Assembly (NCBI GenBank): GCA_958295665.1
Contig: OY282560.1
Location: 147,552,091 to 147,616,090 of the forward strand
Length of the DNA stretch: 64,000 bases
Source: Tipula vernalis
Taxonomy: Eukaryota; Arthropoda; Insecta; Diptera; Tipulidae
Reading direction: 5' to 3'
Each line of letters begins with the position of its first letter. Positions within the stretch are counted from its first letter, which is position 1. Position numbers and translations under genes: made by a program. Under the pieces are notes generated by a model. The model saw nothing but the letters and a program-made list of their open reading frames with translations, was not told where the DNA came from and searched no databases. Shown here piece by piece: positions 11,881 to 23,130 of this stretch.

Positions 11881-12384
11881 AAAATTGTTTTTGAATTTTC
11901 AATTTTTCTCCATAAGGCTCTTTTTTGCAAGAATGCGAACAAAAACTTCTAGGAATACAAAAAAAGCACTCAGCTTGAACTAAATTTCAATAAAAATCAA
12001 TTTTTTTTTCGTGATCGATATTGGAATGAATGCCTTGAATAGTTTGTAAAACGCCATCTACTGGAATACTAATAAGTGTTTGGCTTTTTGGAAATATTAA
12101 AAAATCATATGATAAGCTTGTAACAAATGAATCTTTATTTACAAATCGATGAAACTTCATTATGAAATCTATTACAAAAATGACCATTGAATAGAAAAAT
12201 ATATCGATGGTGAGGAAAGATGTATATCGAAATCAAATGACGGAATTTATTTGAAGTTTTTTTGTTTGAATTACCCAAAAATTGGAAACAAAAATCATTC
12301 TTTAAACATGACGGGAGTTATATTCCCGTACAGCTCTCAGTAGTTTAGTATTATAATCTGGATGTGTGCGATTTGCTTTGTAAT

Positions 12385-14341
12385 TCACCCATGTATTCTT
12401 GAAGTCGTGATGAACGGACTCCATCGCTTGTTCGCTATAGTAACCGAGTCTATACTCCATTTTGCGGCAAAAATATGGCACGTGAAAAGAACGGCATGAA
12501 CTTTCGGAGTGGTTGAGATTCCCAGGTCTAGATAACTTGTTTTGAATAGCGAAACATAAACCTCAAATTTTTCGTCAAGAAAAGTTGAAAAACACAAATT
12601 CACGACATTTGAAAAGTCACTAAAACATTTGACATACCTCAAACAATGGATGGTACATTTTGCCCGAAGAATATCTATTCTGTTTAACAAAGTTTTGCAG
12701 GCATTTCCAGCAAAAGCGGAAGCCCCATGTACGAAATCTTTGGACACATTGCAGGACTTAGCCCATTCTTCAGCATCGTGCTGGAATTCTTTCAGCATGT
12801 GGTTGTACAGGGTGTTTACAACCCCCAACATCAGATGAAGTTCAGGTGGATGGATTATTTCGATGATCAGCGTGTCTGGGTTTCCTGTAAATATAGGCTC
12901 GTGGATGTTACTGTGGAAAAGTGGAATTAGTTTTTTTACTGCCGGTATTTTTGAAGGCCTCTGAATTTTCACGGTAGGTACTGATGGTTCTGTAATTTCT
13001 GCACATATTTAAATTGTTTTTCGATGCGGTACACCACGTACACGGAAAATGGCAAGAATGCGCCATAACACCAGTCATGATATTGGCTAGTTTCAGATCC
13101 GTAGCAATGATTGTGTTAATGCATTGCAAATTCAGACAAAACCAGAGAGTACGAACATTCATGTAGTTTTCTTGCGTATCAGAAATATTTCCAAGAATGA
13201 TCAATTTCCTCACACCCGAATCCTTAAATTTCCTGGCTTGTACTCCATCTTGATATTGCTGTCTCGCTTTCTTGGTATCCGAATTACCATTAGCTTCATC
13301 AAATTTGAATTGAATAGATAAACAAATTTTCAAAAATCCGCCGCCACCGTCAAGACCGAATTTCAAATCCACTTCCTGCAATGCTCTTTTTTCTTTAATG
13401 TAGTCAATCAGTCCTGGCACATCATTGCAATACACAAAACATTCAGATCTTTTTATCGCCCGGGAATTTTTGATATTCACCACTTCGCAAAATCGAGACT
13501 CGAAAAATGAATCAAGACGATGATTTAACAAAAACAAGTCCTGTCTTAAGTTGGGTTGGAATATTTTCCTCTTCCCAGCACCAACTCGCAACGCAGCAGT
13601 CAGCGAATTTGTTTTTCTTGTCGACAGACCTAAATCTGTACTGATTTTTAAAATATCGGTTGCTGCGAGTAATTGTGTTCCCGAACTGCTAGCAACATTG
13701 TTTGTATTCACTAACACTGGTAGTTTCTTCCCTCTTTTCTGTGATAAATACAACTGTCCTTGTTTTGTTGAGTTTTCTGGTGCAACTAAAATGTCTTTCA
13801 ATATTGACGATGTCAATTGTTCCTTTTCTTTTAACGATAAATTATTTTTAATTAGGTCAGTCAGAGTTGAAACGCATTTTGGAGAAGTGCAGAAATTCTT
13901 GGTATCCAGTTCTTTTCCGCATTTCTTCCATTTCCTATGAACCACTTTATTTTTCATCATTTTCCCGAGAATCATGTTCCGTGGTTGAGCTCGCACAATT
14001 TTACACAAATTGCACTCACAAAGTAAGTTATCCTGAGATCTGGTTGCACATGGAAGTGCCGGAAAATCAGAATAGTCCGGCAAAGACAACGTGGGTTGAT
14101 CTCCGAAACCTTGTTTCCTGGATTTGTAAAGGACGATTTTGCAAGTACTACAAACAGCGGATGGATATCGACTATCGTAAACATTAATATTTACCACATT
14201 TTTTATTCTACTCTTTAATATGCCTACAATATTCCACATCTTGTCCTTTTTCTTTAAACAGAACAAACAGATTACGGATCGGTTCTCTTCATGAGTTCGC
14301 TCATGGTCTTTTGACTTTCGCGGCATTTTGAATTTTTTCAC
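12385..14341 (-). pseudogene. Transposase of the CAC transposon (two frames, about 650 codons)
   Basis: Starts at Met 14341 (MKKFKMPRKSKDHERTHEE) and runs 477 codons, then shifts frame between about 12985 and 12910 and continues to 12385. The N-terminal 160 residues are rich in Cys pairs (CLFC, CSTC, CECNLC, CTSPKC), suggesting zinc fingers for DNA binding. Candidate catalytic acidic residues are Asp331 in FGLDGGGGFLKICL and Asp415 in IIATDLKLANIM, followed by a CHFPCTWC motif. The second frame contains HPPELHLMLGVVN and GASAFAGNACKTLLNRID. I recognise the pattern as an arthropod transposase-like family but cannot fix the superfamily from memory. Apart from the frameshift the protein looks well kept, so the copy may be fairly young or the shift may be a sequencing error. 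Confidence 0.75.
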
Positions 14342-14841
14342 ACAAGCAACAAATTAATGTACACCACACAAAGAACATAGCTCGGACGACACTCCGTACG
14401 TGAACTTTATTAGTAAACGATTCGCAGCTAATGTTTTATTTTGAAATTGACTGGTCGACTACTGCCTGACACCCCCTCTAGGTTCCTGTGTATTTTTGAA
14501 ACAATGGGCGTTTTCAGATCCGCAAACTGTTGGCATCATGTTTAGTGAAATCATTGCTAATTTGATTTGAATTACTAATAAAGTTTTTAAATTTCATAGC
14601 GTTGGCCATTATTTTACTCAACATGTTGCCAACTGTTTGGTGCTCTGAAAGCGCCCAATGATTTGAAAATACGCGCTTTACGCATACAGACGCACCTTTA
14701 TGTGTGATCAAGCAACCAATGATTTCATTCGATTATACGTGCAAAATTTTAGGCGCGATTTCAAATGTATTTTCAACTTTGGAGAAAACTTCAAAGGAAT
14801 TAGGGACACGTAGATTAAGGGATTCCAAAGAAAAAACCGGA

Positions 14842-15022
14842 TTTTTCGAACTTTCTCATTTTTGGCGCAAAAAATCTTAAAATTGTGTTTTTTTTTAAAA
14901 TGGCTCCAGTGATTTGGCTGATTTTTGCGTTTTTGAACTTCTCGAAGGTGAAACTTTCAATGGCCGAAGGGAAATCGAGAGTGGTTTTTTGGCCCATTTA
15001 AACTTGGTTCAGGGACACCGTG
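14842..15022 (-). repeat. Right terminal inverted repeat of the CAC transposon
   Basis: Reverse-complement partner of 11699-11880. The last bases before the CGGT duplication are TTCAGGGACACCGTG. The open frame 14914-15384 that runs through this TIR into the integrase is accidental for its first third. Confidence 0.9.
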
Positions 15023-15026
15023 CGGT

Positions 15027-16050
15027 ATGTCATAAACGCATTACATGTATTCGTTACTCGGCGTTGAAATCTAAGCAGCAGATGGGCAACCTTCCTAAAG
15101 CTAGAACAACACCAAGTAGACTATTTGTAATTGTCGGCGTGCACTACGCTGGTCCTATTCTCTTATCATCGAAGAAGGGAAGAAGAGCAAAACTCATAAA
15201 GGGTTTCTTAGTTATTTTTGTTTGCTTCTTAACAAAGACGTTACACCTCGAAGTCGCTTCGGAATTAACAACAGATGCATTCCTTGCTGCTTTGGATCGA
15301 TTTGTGGCACGGAGGGGAGCACCAACAGAAATCCATTCAGATAATGGACCGAACTTTGTGGGAGCTAAGCCAAAACTCTACTAATACTCTCAATTGTTAT
15401 CATCACAAGGTTGCAAAGATCAAATTAATAATTTTGCACTAGCCAACAGCATCAAATGAAGTTTCATTCCACGTATTTCTCCGCATTTCGGTGGAATTTG
15501 GGAGCGAGCGGTTCAATCAGTCAAAACTCATCTAATTAAGGTCATAGGCAATAGCCAGTTAACATTCGAAGAAATGATCACAGTAATGGCACAAATCGAA
15601 GGCATTTTAAATTCAAGCCCATTATGTGCAATCAGAAACGAGGTTATATGTAATATTGATGCCTGAACACCATCATATTTCTTAATATTAGGACCGATCA
15701 CAGCCTTACCTCATGCGAACTATGATGAAATTAAAATTCCGAGATTAAATAAATGGGAACGGGTACAACAAATCGTTCAACAATTCTAGAATCATTATTC
15801 CATTAATTACTTAAACACTCTGCAGCAGCGACCCAAGGGGCAGCAAAAACAAAAGAACATTGAAATAAATGATATTGTATTGATCCACGAAGGAAAGTCC
15901 TCACCCTGTACATGGCCATTAGGCCGCGTCATCGAACTACACACTGGTAAAGATGGTCTTGCACGAGTAGCTACAGTTCAAACCAAACATTCCTTATGGA
16001 AGAGGCCGATCACTAAATTGTTTAAATTGCCATTAGATGATGAAAATTAA
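15027..16050 (+). pseudogene. BEL/Pao integrase, catalytic core and C-terminus
   Basis: Continues the interrupted integrase with CHKRITC and MGNLPKAR, then the core. The first catalytic Asp of the usual VDYAGP is His (GVHYAGP, codon 15142-15144), the second is kept (IHSDNGPNF), and the Glu is kept ([12 protein letters not shown], about 15490-15525). The C-terminal part includes [10 protein letters not shown] and the basic tail domain (INDIVLIHEGKSSPCTWPLG, then GRVIELHTGKDGLARVATVQ). Stops occur after 15384, near 15660 and near 15787. The reading ends DDEN at about 16048, just before the LTR. Inactive. Confidence 0.9.
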
Positions 16051-16076
16051 AAAATATTTTAATTTGGAGGGGAGTA

Positions 16077-16740
16077 TGTTCAGCTTCTTCATTCGTAAAA
16101 CTACAAATTCACATTTCAGTTCTTTTTTTGTTGTGTAACTTGTTTTTTGCTACACTAAATGCCTTGCTTACGTAATAATAAATATTTAAATAATTATAGT
16201 TCCAGCTGAAACACATAATACACATAAAGAATACTGGAGTCAATTGGAAGTTATATCATCTTTAAATATCCAAGCACTTAATGCATTTTGTATATTTTAA
16301 ATCAAAACACGGAGTATTAGTGCGAGAAGCAAAACAAATACATAATGTCACATCAATGATACAAGATTGAAGTGACTATTAAAATTTGTATACTCATATA
16401 AATGTTCGTTTGTGAACACACTCAATAGGATACATCCTAATCTAACTAACTTCACGCAATAATAATGTAGTATGTATGATTAATATTTAATGTGAGTGTA
16501 CATATACTACACAGACACAACCTATAAAAGGGTAACATAGAAAAATGACAAGTCAGTCAATAGTATTATGTGATCGCAATCATTATTATTAAGTCAACAA
16601 AACTGTATTAAAATAAGAAAAAAAGAATAAAACGTAATTGTATCCGAGTTAAATAAAAACATAAAATAAATAAAATTTGTTAAAACTAAAATAAAACAAC
16701 TGTATTCCTTTTATTATAATTAAAACCAGCGCCCAAAATT
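16077..16740 (+). repeat. 3' LTR of the first BEL/Pao element
   Basis: Begins TGTTCAGCTTCTTCATTCG just after a purine-rich tract (GGAGGGGAG), contains a TATA box (TATAAAAGG, about 16523-16531) and several AATAAA signals, and ends around GTGTGACGCACA. The right boundary is approximate because the 5' LTR is not in the window for comparison. Confidence 0.65.
16523..16531 (+). promoter_or_regulatory. TATA box in BEL LTR
   Basis: TATAAAAGG inside the LTR, in the position expected for the U3 promoter. It is a relic in a dead element. Confidence 0.5.
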
Positions 16741-16770
16741 TTTGAGTGTGACGCACACTGTGCTTTTAAA

Positions 16771-17000
16771 CTTATCATTGATAAATTTAAAGAAACTGCA
16801 AGCAAAATTTATTATCGTAGTAGTCGTTCAAGTGAAAATATTGAAGCTGTTAGAACAAGTTTTGCTGGAAATCCAAGAACATCAATTCGTTGTCGTTCAC
16901 AGCAAATAAGCCTCAAACCAACAACTTTTGTGGAGTCAATTGGAAGATATTGATGTGCAGAATATGTGATTTCAACAGGATGGTGCAACATGTCACAGTA
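16771..17000 (+). pseudogene. mariner-like transposase fragment
   Basis: The plus strand reads in pieces as the DNA-binding half of a mariner-family transposase (LIIDKFKETASK, then SSENIEAVRTSFAGNPRTSI), followed after a deletion by the conserved catalytic segment FQQDGATCH. Stop codons interrupt it and the reading breaks immediately after ATCHS at about 17000, where piggyBac sequence begins. Related remnants lie at 58860-59945. Confidence 0.8.
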
Positions 17001-18098
17001 GATAATTGGTTCACGAGTTACCCTTTGGCACTAGAGCTACTTAAAGAAAAAACGAGACTATAGTTGGCACAATGAAAAAAAAAAAAAATAAACGAGTATT
17101 GCCAACTTCGTTGACCATTACAAAAAATAGTGCAATTAAATCTACAATTTTGGGTTGCCAAAAGAAAGCTACCATGCATATTATCATATGTGCCAAAAAA
17201 AAAACAAATGTGTGATCTTACTATCTACGATGCATAGAACAGGTGAAATATCACATAGGGGCCGAAATTTTTACCTGCAATAATCGAGTTTTAGAACAGC
17301 ACGAAGGGCGGCGTCGATACTACCAATCAGTTTTGCGGTAGATACAATGTTGCACGAACTGCAAACAGATGGCCAATGGTAGTTTTCTTCAGCGTATTAA
17401 ATTTGGCAGGCATAAATAGCCGAATAATTTTATTATCCACCGAAAATCCTCCATTACAATTCAAAAAACGCAAATTATTCTTGAAAAATTTGGCTTTAGC
17501 TCTTATGCAACCATATATAGGTAGACGGAGTAAAACTCAGCTATTAAATACAAATCTTAAATTTAGTTGTAACAAATTTGCGTAAAATTCGTCGTTTCGA
17601 AGCGCGGTAGATGCCAATTCTGTCAACCGACTCAAGACCGTAAAACCAACACAACTGGCTCCAGATGCAATAAACTTTTCTGTGGAAGCCATTTAATTGG
17701 TATATGCACTATTGTGAAAATTTGAACATAGGTAATTCAGAAGTTTAGATTTAACCGTTTTCGAAAAGTATTTATTGAAAAAAAAAAAAAAAAATATTTT
17801 ATACACAATTCCATCCTTTTGAAGTTCTGACTGATAGGACGCAATGAAGAGCTTTAAGCTTGCCTTTATTTCTTTTTTATGAAATCTTTTACATTTTGTC
17901 ATATATATTTTTATTTTCTAAAGACTGAAATAAAACACTAAATATAATTTATTTTTTATGTGTACCTAGCGTTTAATTTGGAAAAACAATTTTGGTGGAA
18001 TATATTAACAGTGGCGGAACATGGAGCTTTTTAAATATGGGTCAATTTGACCCATTGTTAGTAACGTCGTAAATTAAATTTACGTTAGTAATGGAGGG
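17001..18098 (+). pseudogene. piggyBac-like transposase, C-terminal half, with 3' end
   Basis: Starts abruptly with DNWFTSYPLALELLKEKTR, a piggyBac catalytic-domain segment, then GTMKK, a CVILLSTMH segment near 17212 and VDTM near 17341. The best-preserved part is 17376-17585 (MVVFFSVLNLAGINSRIIL, then FLKNLALALMQPYIGRRSK). At about 17597-17700 is the cysteine-rich C-terminal domain (CQFCQPTQDRKTNTTGSRC, NKLFCGSH). Many frameshifts. The 5' half is missing and replaced by mariner sequence. The transposon 3' end lies at 18098, followed by TTAA. Confidence 0.85.
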
Positions 18099-18102
18099 TT
18101 AA
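18040..18102 (+). repeat. piggyBac-type 3' terminal sequence and TTAA target site
   Basis: Read on the minus strand, the element starts CCCTCCATTACTAACG immediately next to TTAA (18099-18102), with a sub-terminal palindrome GGGTCAAATTGACCC. A CCC end beside TTAA is the hallmark of piggyBac elements and matches the transposase remnant just upstream. The flanking dispersed repeat has an unoccupied TTAA at the same place in its other copy. Confidence 0.7.
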
Positions 18103-18360
18103 ATAAATTAATTATTACAAGAAAATGAAAAAGATTTACTTAAACGACATTCATATATGTTGACGCTCGAACATTTATCAAAATATTTTAGAAATCATAA
18201 TTAAGAATTTGTAACGTTTTCATTTAAAAATTTGTCTTTGGAAAAAAGTTGTGTGTTTTACTATGAACAGTTTGGTTTTTTCCTCATTTCTAATTCCCTT
18301 ATAAAAGCTTCCTTTTTTAGGCTATGGCCTTGTATAACCAAGGTTGCTTTGCCAAAATTC
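18103..18360 (-). repeat. Dispersed repeat, copy 2 (broken by piggyBac)
   Basis: Reverse-complement copy of 4560-4810. Similarity starts exactly at the TTAA next to the piggyBac end and runs to about 18360. The part of the repeat beyond the TTAA is not found on the other side of the piggyBac remnant, consistent with loss of the piggyBac 5' half together with its flank. Confidence 0.75.
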
Positions 18361-19122
18361 GTATTTGGAGCTTTTGTAAATAGGTAGGTTGTCGATATTA
18401 AAATGTATTCAACATTTTAATTGTTTGTTTTAATATCATGAAAAACATATTTCAGGCAATGTTCAAAACCTTAATGCCAGTAACTTCCTTGACCAATTGT
18501 GGGTATCGTTACGCTTTTTGTGTCTATAGTAAGGTCCTCGCATCATCTGACAGACAATCCGTTTTCCTTTCTTTAGTCATTTTTAATTTTCAATAACGAA
18601 TTGATTGCTGTATGCCTTCTATTGTAAGTTGTAGCCCAAGCTCTTAAATCTTTTTGGGAATACGTGTCATTATCGATTTTTTAATTAACTGATGGCTTTC
18701 GTCTTCCGCTGATTATACATAACAGCCGGATTAATCACTTTAACCGTGGACATATACTTTAAAATAAAGTGTTTTCAGTATGAAACAATCAGTTCTTTAT
18801 TCCTTTTATTTTTTAAGTTATCATGTCTAAGAATCGTGTCGCTATTATCAAACTGTAAGAAGCTGGAAATTCAAGAAAAAAAAATCGCATTGAACAAGGA
18901 CGTTGTCTTCGGGCTAATTTCACTTAACACCATTAAGAACAGTACATATGTTTACAGTTCAGACATTAATTAAACATAAAATTAAAATGAAATGATGTTA
19001 TCTTTAATTAAAAATAAAACAAATCTTTTAGTTCAAAAATTGACCAAGTACAGGCATTTGAAGCTTCGTCATTGTCCAGAAACATTTTCATCCACTAACG
19101 ACCACATCCTAAAATCAAAATA
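18361..19122. other. No gene recognised
   Basis: AT-rich. If the second BEL element once had a full 5' LTR, its beginning should lie in the right part of this stretch, but I see no similarity here to the sequence left of the 3' LTR piece. Confidence 0.4.
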
Positions 19123-19227
19123 TTGGAATAAAAAAGTATACCTTTTAAATAAAATTAATATTTTTGAAGACAATTTGCTTCCTTTATCAACTATTTTGAA
19201 TCCGCATCAACATTTGGAAATCGTGCA
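19123..19227 (+). repeat. 5' LTR, preserved 3' part
   Basis: Matches 23131-23235 with few differences. The shared blocks include TTAATATTTTTGAAGACAAT and CATCAACATTTGGAAATCGT. Confidence 0.75.
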
Positions 19228-19245
19228 TAGTCCTTCGAGCCGGAT
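19228..19245 (+). promoter_or_regulatory. Probable primer-binding site
   Basis: TAGTCCTTCGAGCCGGAT directly follows the LTR end, where a tRNA-complementary primer site is expected. It resembles the sequence found at this place in other BEL/Pao elements. The first bases would normally be TGG. Confidence 0.5.
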
Positions 19246-19553
19246 CGGCGTGTAGCAAACATAAATCCATACCTCCTTTTTGATAAACCAGCGCAGGCAG
19301 AACCACATGCCAATAGTATATAGCAGTAAATTCTACACCGAATGCGAGCTCAGATAAGTAAAATACTAACTGATATTATTTTATATAACTATACCTGTAA
19401 GTGGTTTTACCGGCACAAAGTGTTCAAGTTATTGCCACGTTTATCCAAATTATACGCGGTTTCGTTGTTTCTAATCTCGATTTCAAAATTTTATATCGAT
19501 CTAAGAAACTCATTTAAACTAAACATTGATCAGTGAATCAGTGATCTAAGTTT

Positions 19554-20700
19554 GTGTTTACTGTGCAAAGTTTACTCGCGATGGAGTCTTTGAAAAAGCA
19601 ACGCGCTTCTTACGAATTAGCGCTATCCAGACTATCGAAGTTCGCAAAAAAAATAACGAAGGATTCCGCTGAAAGCATGGACGAGTTACGTTTAAATGCA
19701 AACCGGGCTCACGAATTGTTAACAAAAATTGTGCAAGTCGAAGCGGAAATATTCACCGTCAAACAAGAAGAAGAGTCTCGCTTAGCAGAAGCCGAAGATA
19801 CGTATTTCTCTGCAGTTGCAAGAATAACGAGTGCGTACGCCTACGAGGATGTACATATGCAGGATACATTAGGTGCTGTTAACAACACCTTCAATACGAC
19901 AGTTGATGGTACAGGACCAGCTGTAAAACTCGCAAAATGGCAAATTCCACAGTTTTACCATTTATTTATACCATTTATCACATTTTTTTTCTACATTTAA
20001 CCATTCACGATAACGAGGCCATTCCAACCATACAGCAGTTCCAGTATCTAATGTGCCTACTTAAAGGAGAAGCCTACTCACTCATTCGACAATTTAAACT
20101 TACCGAAGCGAATTATTGCAAGGCACTGCAAAAATTAAAACAACCATATAATCGGAACCGATATACAATCAACGTATTTATTCGCAAGCTAATACAAAAA
20201 TTAGTCGATGATTCAAGAAGTCAGTGGGCTCAAGAAACGACGGTGATAGAACACCCAACTTTAGGAAAACTGTTTGAATTTCTTGGTAAGCGAATCGATA
20301 CACTTGAGTCACTCGTGCAGTCGTGCAGTTTAAACCAAGAAAAGCGTTTACAACGCTATCATGTATTGCTTGTAATATTAAAAATCACAAATTAATCGAG
20401 TGTGATAAATTCAAAGAATTTTCTGTAGTAGAACGAAAACATTTGTTGCTGAAAAATAAAAGATGATTTAACTGCTTCAATTTAAATAACACCGTGTACG
20501 AGTGCAGATCTAGAGGTAGATGCCACAAGTGTTCGCATAAACATCATTCGTTGGTACATACAGATGATAATCCACCCTTCAAAACAAATTCAGCAGTAGT
20601 TTGCCAACATGACTCCGAGGACGCAGTAAGATCATCAGGTGATATCGAATATAGTAAACGGATTAACCGTACTGAATACCGCTATCATAAACGAAATTGA
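19554..20700 (+). pseudogene. BEL/Pao gag, frameshifted
   Basis: The likely start is Met 19581 (MESLKKQRASYELALSRLSK), followed by an alpha-helical region rich in Lys, Glu and Ala, then PAVKLAKWQIPQF at about 19920-19955. A small rearrangement breaks the frame there. The capsid resumes near 19998 (AIPTIQQFQYLMCLLKGEAY to about 20395). The nucleocapsid region then reads with stops through KLIECDKFKEFSVVERKH to the CHKCSHKHHSLVH zinc motif (about 20521-20560). The frame closes at 20700. This is the standard BEL gag order, disrupted by at least three frame breaks. Confidence 0.8.
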
Positions 20701-20899
20701 CAGAAATGGCATCGGTAGCCTCATTCGTCACTGAGCCTTTATACAGAAGTTAGGTTTAGCTCGAACCAATGGAAGGACGCTCATTACGAGAATTGGGCAA
20801 ACGGGTGCAGGTAAATAACATGGAATGGCACAAATTAGTCTGACATTGCAATTTTCGGATAAACCAGTAGGATCTATAGAGCTACTACTCCAGCAAATA

Positions 20900-21378
20900 T
20901 CAGCCAGTTTGAGGTGCTACAGGATATCGAACTAGCTGATCCAAACTATCATAAACCTGCAGCAATTGACGTTTTACTCGGAGATGCCATCAGATTCGAT
21001 CTCTTTGAAGACGGCCGCAGGAAAATTGTAGCCAGTAATCTTATAGCGCAGAACACAAAACTAGGACGGGTAATTGGTGGAGTACATCAAAGCCCAACAA
21101 CAACAGAATCCATTAAATCGCTCACTACTGTAATAAAAATTGACGAAAATCTGCGCAGATTTTGGGAAATCGAAGATGTTCCAGAAAAGAGGTCGAACTA
21201 CACTGAAGAGGAACAAATGTGTGAACAATCGTTCCAATCCACCACCTCCAGGTCAGAAGAAAGAAGAGTTATCACGAAACTTCCATTTAAAGAAATTCGG
21301 CATAAATTATGCCAAACATATCACCTAGCCCTCCAGATCCAGATTATTGGCCATGGAACGGAAGTTTTGGGTAGATAA
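20900..21378 (+). pseudogene. BEL/Pao protease tail and linker to RT
   Basis: The open frame contains LADPNYHKPAAIDVLLGDA (the conserved DVLLGAD protease motif with a changed order), then IAQNTKLGRVIGG, and the linker LRRFWEIEDVPEKR followed by TEEEQMCEQSF, all typical of BEL pol. The protease active-site DSG segment upstream (20700-20900) is not readable in one frame. Confidence 0.8.
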
Positions 21379-21389
21379 AGAATTTCAAA

Positions 21390-21630
21390 ACCTATATGTG
21401 AGCTTCATGAAGGAGTAGGAAGAGCTGCAACATATGGAACAACTCAACATAACTACAGCAGAACTAAAGAAAATGTATATACTACCGTATCATGGGGTAA
21501 AGAAAGATAGTAGCCTTACCACTAAACTGCGCATGGTCTTCGATGTATCGGATGGCGATTATTCTCTGAAGCAAAATCTAATGATTGGGCCGACTGTACA
21601 ATCAAGCTTGCAACAACTTTTGGTGGAATG
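21390..21630 (+). pseudogene. BEL/Pao reverse transcriptase, N-terminal piece
   Basis: Reads MYILPYHGVKKDSSLTTKLR, then MVFDVSDGDYSLKQNLMIGP and TVQSSLQQLL, the fingers region of BEL RT. After 21631 the sequence leaves RT, so the catalytic YVDD region and RNase H are absent. The stretch 21632-21857 holds no recognisable pol sequence. Confidence 0.8.
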
Positions 21631-21857
21631 AACCAGACTGGTTGAATCAAGACGAGAGGAAGGGCCAAGCCCATCAGTTTGCCCACCTACTACCGAAGAG
21701 TTTGTGTCATCATTCTTAATTCATAAAGAGAACCTTGAGCCAGATAAAGTATACGATCTGATCAACAAATTCTCCAACCTGTCTAAGATACAAGGAACCT
21801 TAGCTTATATACTACGTTTTGTGAAAAAATTGCAGGTCAAAATATAAGTCAAGTAAG

Positions 21858-22960
21858 GTGCAGGGACAATCTGGAATATTAACCAAACCAGAACTCGAGG
21901 AAGCCAACCAAATTGTACTGAAAAAGGTGCAGATGTCGGACTTTTTAGAAGATTACTGCGCTTTGTCAAATGGTAAACCGATACCAGGGCGGAGCAAATT
22001 AATTAAGCCTGGTCCGACAAAATTATTGGATCATCCATGGTAAAGATGTTGCAAAGCAGGTATTTTTCGACGGTGCATAAAATGTTGAAAATAACAATTT
22101 AGGATGAATCAACAAATAATGGGTTCACTACCCCAAGACAGAGTGGAACCAACTTTTCCGTTCGCAGCAGTAGTCATAGATTTCTGTGGTCCATTTAGGA
22201 TACACGCTGTTCGTAAGCGTGCCGCAATTCCAACTAAAGCATATCTGTGCATATTCATTTGCTTTAACAACCGAGTCATGCATAGCTGCCTTAAAGCGGT
22301 TCGTAAGCCGCCGTGGATTGTGGCCAAAAATAACTTGCAAGCAGTCTAGAATATTCTACGACAAAATTCCAATCCAATTTCTCATTATACCTGTTGAAGA
22401 ATAACATAGAATGGCGGTTTATAACACCAGCTGCTCCACATCAAGGGGGACTATGAGAAAGTGATGTCAAGTCTACAAAGACACATCTATAAAGGACCAT
22501 TGGAAAAGCAATACTTACGCTAGAGGAGTTCTCCACATTGGTTACGCAGATTGAAGGAATCTTGAATTCTAGGCCGATATGTTATCCTAGCGCAGATGAG
22601 TTAGATTTCCTAACACCAGCAAACATACTTATTGGCAGACATATGAAGCAAATTCCTGAAATGCTAGAACACAAATTATTTACGCATGCCCGTTGGGACA
22701 TCGTCAAACGAATCCATGAACAATTTTGGAAGCGATGGAACATTGAATATTTGACATCCAAATGGCAAAAAATTTCCTAACCTAATATAGATGATATCGT
22801 AATCATTCACGAAAATAATTTACCACCAGCGCAGGGGTTATTGGGGAGAATCATAGAAGTATATCCTGGTAACGATTGCCATATTCGTGTTGTTAAAATA
22901 AAAACAAAAAATGCTGTATTAAAGAGGTCAGTAGTTAGGTTCCAGTTGGTGTATATGTAA
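21858..22960 (+). pseudogene. BEL/Pao integrase, frameshifted
   Basis: Pieces in several frames give the integrase core: QQIMGSLPQDRVEP, AAVVIDFCGPFRIHA with the first catalytic Asp, KAYLCIFICFN, and AALKRFVSRRGL. The expected second Asp region is destroyed (ITCKQSRIF). Next are a segment with APHQGGL, then [20 protein letters not shown], then LTPANILIGRH and the C-terminal NIDDIVIIHENNLPPAQGLL, ending about 22960. A microdeletion and several stops make it inactive. Confidence 0.85.
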
Positions 22961-23130
22961 ATTATGATGGAATTGGAATAAATTTTTTTTTTTCGAGTTT
23001 TTCATCAGTACAACACCAATTTTTGAATTGTAAATTTATGCGTTAACAAGAAATTTTCTAGAAAATTATTATAAATCGAGTAGCTAAGAAATAAGCATTG
23101 AAATAAATTAATAAAACCATAATAGTTATT

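Larger units (their letters stand above)
11699..15022 (-). mobile_element. Complete CAC-ended DNA transposon, 3,324 bp, 4-bp TSD
   Basis: Both ends begin CACGGTGTCCCTGAA and are inverted repeats for about 180 bp. The element is flanked by CGGT at 11695-11698 and again at 15023-15026, and sits inside the BEL integrase. Joining across one CGGT restores the integrase reading frame, so both boundaries are exact. It carries one minus-strand gene (12385-14341). The remaining 11881-12384 and 14342-14841 are AT-rich untranslated sequence. A 4-bp duplication with CAC termini fits the Chapaev group of DNA transposons. The heptamer-like CACGGTG also recalls Transib/RAG-type ends, though those make 5-bp duplications. 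The superfamily call is inference. Confidence 0.85.
9300..16740 (+). mobile_element. BEL/Pao LTR retrotransposon, 5'-truncated, carrying a nested DNA transposon
   Basis: Plus-strand order: gag zinc fingers, protease, end of reverse transcriptase, RNase H, integrase, 3' LTR. This is the BEL/Pao layout. The 5' LTR and most of gag are missing, and the RT core is deleted between protease and RNase H. The integrase is interrupted at 11698/15023 by a 3.3-kb CAC-ended transposon. Removing that transposon and one CGGT restores the integrase frame. The element is clearly dead and older than the nested insertion. Confidence 0.9.

Noticed and set aside
12629..14187. Plus-strand frames inside the CAC transposon
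   Set aside because: Antisense of the transposase; Cys and Asp motifs are on the minus strand only.
14914..15384. Single 156-codon ORF spanning a transposon end and integrase
   Set aside because: The first third is the terminal inverted repeat read by chance in the same frame; only the part after 15027 is BEL integrase.
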